Part shown: positions 63,207-64,000 of the stretch, one piece after another
Position numbering within the stretch: the first letter of the stretch is position 1
Layout of the letters: each line of letters starts with the position of its first letter
Source: Roseococcus sp. SYP-B2431
GTDB taxonomy: Bacteria > Pseudomonadota > Alphaproteobacteria > Acetobacterales > Acetobacteraceae
DNA length: 64,000 nt
Reading direction: 5' to 3'
NCBI RefSeq assembly: GCF_004336745.1
Contig: NZ_SJXD01000022.1
Span: 248,001-312,000, forward strand
Position numbers and translations under genes: made by a program
The notes under the pieces: generated by a model
Told to the model about the DNA's origin: nothing
The model's input: the letters and a program-made list of their open reading frames with translations, nothing else
Database searches by the model: none

Positions 63207-64000
63207 GACCGCCTCTCCCCGCGCTGCAAGGCCCCGGCGAGGCCCTGCGGGAAGAACAGCACCAGCGCCAGGATGATCGTGCCCAGGAAGAGCCGCCAGA
63301 GATCGAAAGCCCGCATCAGCTGCTCGTGCAGCCAGGTATAGGCCAGCGCGCCCAGGATCGGCCCGCTCACCGTCCGCACGCCACCGAGGAGCACCATCAG
63401 CAGCGCGTCCACGCTGCGCGAGATGCTCATATAGGTCGGGAAGACGCTGCCCTTAGCATAGGCGAAGAGCCCGCCCGCGATGCCGGCCGCGACCGCGGCC
63501 AGGACGAAGGCGAACCAGCGGATGCGGAAGCCGTCGATGCCGATGGCCTCGGCGCGCAGCGGGCTGTCGCGGCCGGCGCGCAGCGCATAGCCGAAGGGCG
63601 CGAAGATCGCCCGGCGCAGCAGCAGCGTCGCCGCGGCGCAAAGCGTCAGCGCGAGGTAGTAGTAGGCCAGCTTCGACTGCGCCCAGGGGCTGGGCCAGAC
63701 GCCGAGGATGCCGTTGTCGCCGCCGGTCAGCTCGACCCATTGAAAGGCGGTGGACCAGGCGATCTGCGCGAAGGCCAGCGTCAGCATCGCCGCGTAGACG
63801 CCGGAGAGGCGCACGCAGAAGAAGCCGAAGACGAAGCCGCCGAGCCCGGCCGCGAAGGGCGCGGCGAGCAGGCCCATCTCCATCGGCGCGCCGAAGTGGC
63901 GCAGCAGCAGCGCAGCGCCATAGGCGCCGAAGCCGAAATAGGCGGCGTGGCCGAAGCTCGCCATGCCGCCCGGGCCCATGATGAAATGCAGGCTGGCGGC
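63203..64000 (-). CDS. livM: Branched-chain amino acid ABC transporter permease, LivM type (start beyond window)
   Basis: Only the C-terminal 265 residues are in the window; the frame is open to the last base. It has several membrane helices and the LivM-like segments MASFGHAAYFGFGAYGAALL (near the window edge), AIGIDGFRIRWFAFVLAAVAAGIAGGLFAY and LGGVRTVSGPILGALAYT. The livH permease, receptor and the rest of livM should lie just beyond 64000 on this strand. Confidence 0.94.
   Translation of the reverse strand, partial: AASLHFIMGPGGMASFGHAAYFGFGAYGAALLLRHFGAPMEMGLLAAPFAAGLGGFVFGFFCVRLSGVYAAMLTLAFAQIAWSTAFQWVELTGGDNGILGVWPSPWAQSKLAYYYLALTLCAAATLLLRRAIFAPFGYALRAGRDSPLRAEAIGIDGFRIRWFAFVLAAVAAGIAGGLFAYAKGSVFPTYMSISRSVDALLMVLLGGVRTVSGPILGALAYTWLHEQLMRAFDLWRLFLGTIILALVLFFPQGLAGALQRGERRS

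Overview
The window is a very GC-rich, gene-dense stretch of bacterial chromosome. Gene families and style point to an alphaproteobacterium, most likely Acetobacteraceae of the Roseomonas type. The evidence is: several orphan Bug/TctC-type periplasmic receptors, accB-aroQ linkage, a leader-controlled group IV ornithine decarboxylase, Ku plus LigD end joining, PRC-barrel and YciE/DUF892 stress genes, and a large share of GTG, TTG and ATGA-overlap starts. No rRNA, tRNA, CRISPR array, insertion sequence or prophage was seen, so this looks like core plus ordinary accessory chromosome. The genus is an inference from gene content, not from a marker gene.

Layout. 1-8.6 kb: accB-aroQ (minus); a TPP riboswitch driving thiS-thiG, followed by an SDR; an ornithine decarboxylase behind a long leader with an attenuator-like hairpin; a divergent pair (74-aa protein and XRE-cupin regulator); lepA; a Bug receptor. 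8.6-18.9 kb: an iron/2-oxoglutarate oxygenase, a glycine-zipper lipoprotein, an AlkA-type glycosylase with a LctP permease and an EamA exporter, then a tightly packed CoA-ester operon (prpE, a small secreted protein, enoyl-CoA hydratase, acyl-CoA ligase) and a second Bug receptor. 18.9-24.1 kb (minus): TRIC-like channel, metallophosphoesterase, prfB with the classic +1 programmed frameshift, and PBP1A. 24.4-29.9 kb: a complete five-gene peptide-type ABC importer.

30-43 kb: a C39-like cysteine-peptidase protein coupled to an MFS transporter; SPFH/NfeD pair; cupin; PRC-barrel; a stress-type SDR; AsmA; a 25-aa membrane peptide; membrane protein; YciE-like protein; feoAB behind a Fur-like box; a secreted TPR protein. 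43-49.3 kb: ligD and ku with an unannotated 59-aa ORF, a stand-alone lpxD, two small ORFs behind another Fur-like box, and a PaiB-like protein. 49.3-53.5 kb: a small catabolic module (cyclase, Bug receptor / IclR regulator, amidase) with two IclR-type operators between the divergent arms. 53.5-64 kb: lipoprotein, SPOR-tailed lytic transglycosylase, hybrid histidine kinase, an HldE-like kinase with a degenerate second domain, an overlapping pair of unrecognised proteins that look like decayed EAL folds, and livF-livG-livM (livM cut by the window edge).

The most interesting items are the odc leader, the decayed-EAL gene pair, the HldE with an eroded transferase half, the prfB recoding site, and the two related Fur-like boxes. 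None amounts to a clearly new defence or mobile system; I did not find one here.
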